Part shown: positions 5,375-5,478 of the stretch, piece by piece | Layout: every line of letters begins with the position of its first letter | Position numbering within the stretch: position 1 is the first letter of the stretch | Assembly (NCBI GenBank): GCA_031282925.1 | Contig: JAITCT010000227.1 | Span: forward strand, 1 to 5,478 | Length of the DNA stretch: 5,478 nt | Reading direction: 5' to 3' | Source: Dysgonamonadaceae bacterium | GTDB lineage: Bacteria; Bacteroidota; Bacteroidia; Bacteroidales; Azobacteroidaceae | Position numbers and translations under genes: made by a program | Notes under the pieces: model-generated | Database searches by the model: none | What the model was told of the DNA's origin: nothing | Seen by the model: the letters and a program-made list of their open reading frames with translations, nothing else

Positions 5375-5478
5375 ACTTCTCAAAATATTCACCATTTGCG
5401 ACTTACTCCGCTTTTTACCGACCGAATCCGTATATTCCACAACAAGCAAATAAGCGCCCGTCGGCACAAATTTCCCGT
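5366..5478 (-). CDS. C-terminal end of a probable T9SS-exported surface/secreted protein (runs off right edge)
   Basis: The minus strand is open from the window edge to a TAG at 5368-5366, giving 36 complete codons. They begin GKFVPTGAYLLVVEYTDS and continue through VGKKRSKSQMVNIL to the end at RSKN. The pattern G-K-x-V-P-x-G-x-Y-x-x-x-x-E-Y-x-D-x-x-G-K-K, then a last strand of the V-x-I-L-R type, is that of short beta-sandwich C-terminal domains of Bacteroidota secreted proteins. These include the gliding-motility-associated/CHU_C and FlgD-like Ig domains and type IX secretion sorting tails. They direct export across the outer membrane and are removed or used for attachment. The N-terminal part and its function lie outside the window. 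The gene points toward relic B. Surface or secreted protein is likely; the exact domain class is not settled by 36 residues. Confidence 0.6.
   Translation of the reverse strand, partial: GKFVPTGAYLLVVEYTDSVGKKRSKSQMVNILRSKN

Overview
The window reads as a chromosomal segment of a Bacteroidota bacterium, most likely a member of the Bacteroidales. Four things point there. GyrA has phylum-type sequence throughout. Promoters have the TTTG / TAnnTTTG layout instead of TTGACA / TATAAT. The leaders before start codons are A/T-rich with no Shine-Dalgarno motif. Finally, the neighbours belong to families typical of this phylum: an OmpA-type barrel with a short N-terminal leader, a secreted TPR protein directly after gyrA, a 66-residue winged-helix protein of the DUF2582 type, BspA-like LRR/Big_2 surface-protein relics, and the C-terminus of a probable type IX-secreted protein. 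No comparison could be run, so the genus is not assigned.

Layout, left to right. Positions 1-422 (minus strand) hold the N-terminal 140 codons of an outer-membrane beta-barrel protein that runs off the left edge. Positions 423-664 are a divergent intergenic region with one promoter pointing each way (both TTTG-N20-TAnnTTTG-like) and a perfect 14-bp inverted repeat between them. gyrA (665-3208) is complete. A secreted TPR protein (3255-4484) follows after 46 bp with its own -7 element; its stop codon sits in the loop of a hairpin. Positions 4485-4645 hold a small decayed protein fragment. A tiny winged-helix gene follows (4646-4846), then a larger decayed fragment (about 4920-5213), a 19-bp-stem palindrome (5238-5291), and on the minus strand the last 36 codons of a surface or secreted protein (5366-5478).

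The intact genes are housekeeping or envelope genes: DNA supercoiling (GyrA), an outer-membrane barrel, and a periplasmic or outer-membrane-associated TPR scaffold. The least ordinary part is 4485-5292. There, two independent frame-broken relics of BspA-like surface proteins flank the small winged-helix gene. Each has the end of an LRR_5 repeat, then the end of a Big_2 Ig-like domain, then a stop after a D-x-C-K-I-T-x-K tail. The region looks like a graveyard of repetitive surface-protein modules and not a working new system. A second point worth checking is that GyrA carries Asn at position 87, where E. coli has the quinolone-relevant Asp87.

I found no tRNA, rRNA, CRISPR array, transposase or complete mobile element. 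I see no convincing evidence of a previously undescribed multi-gene system.
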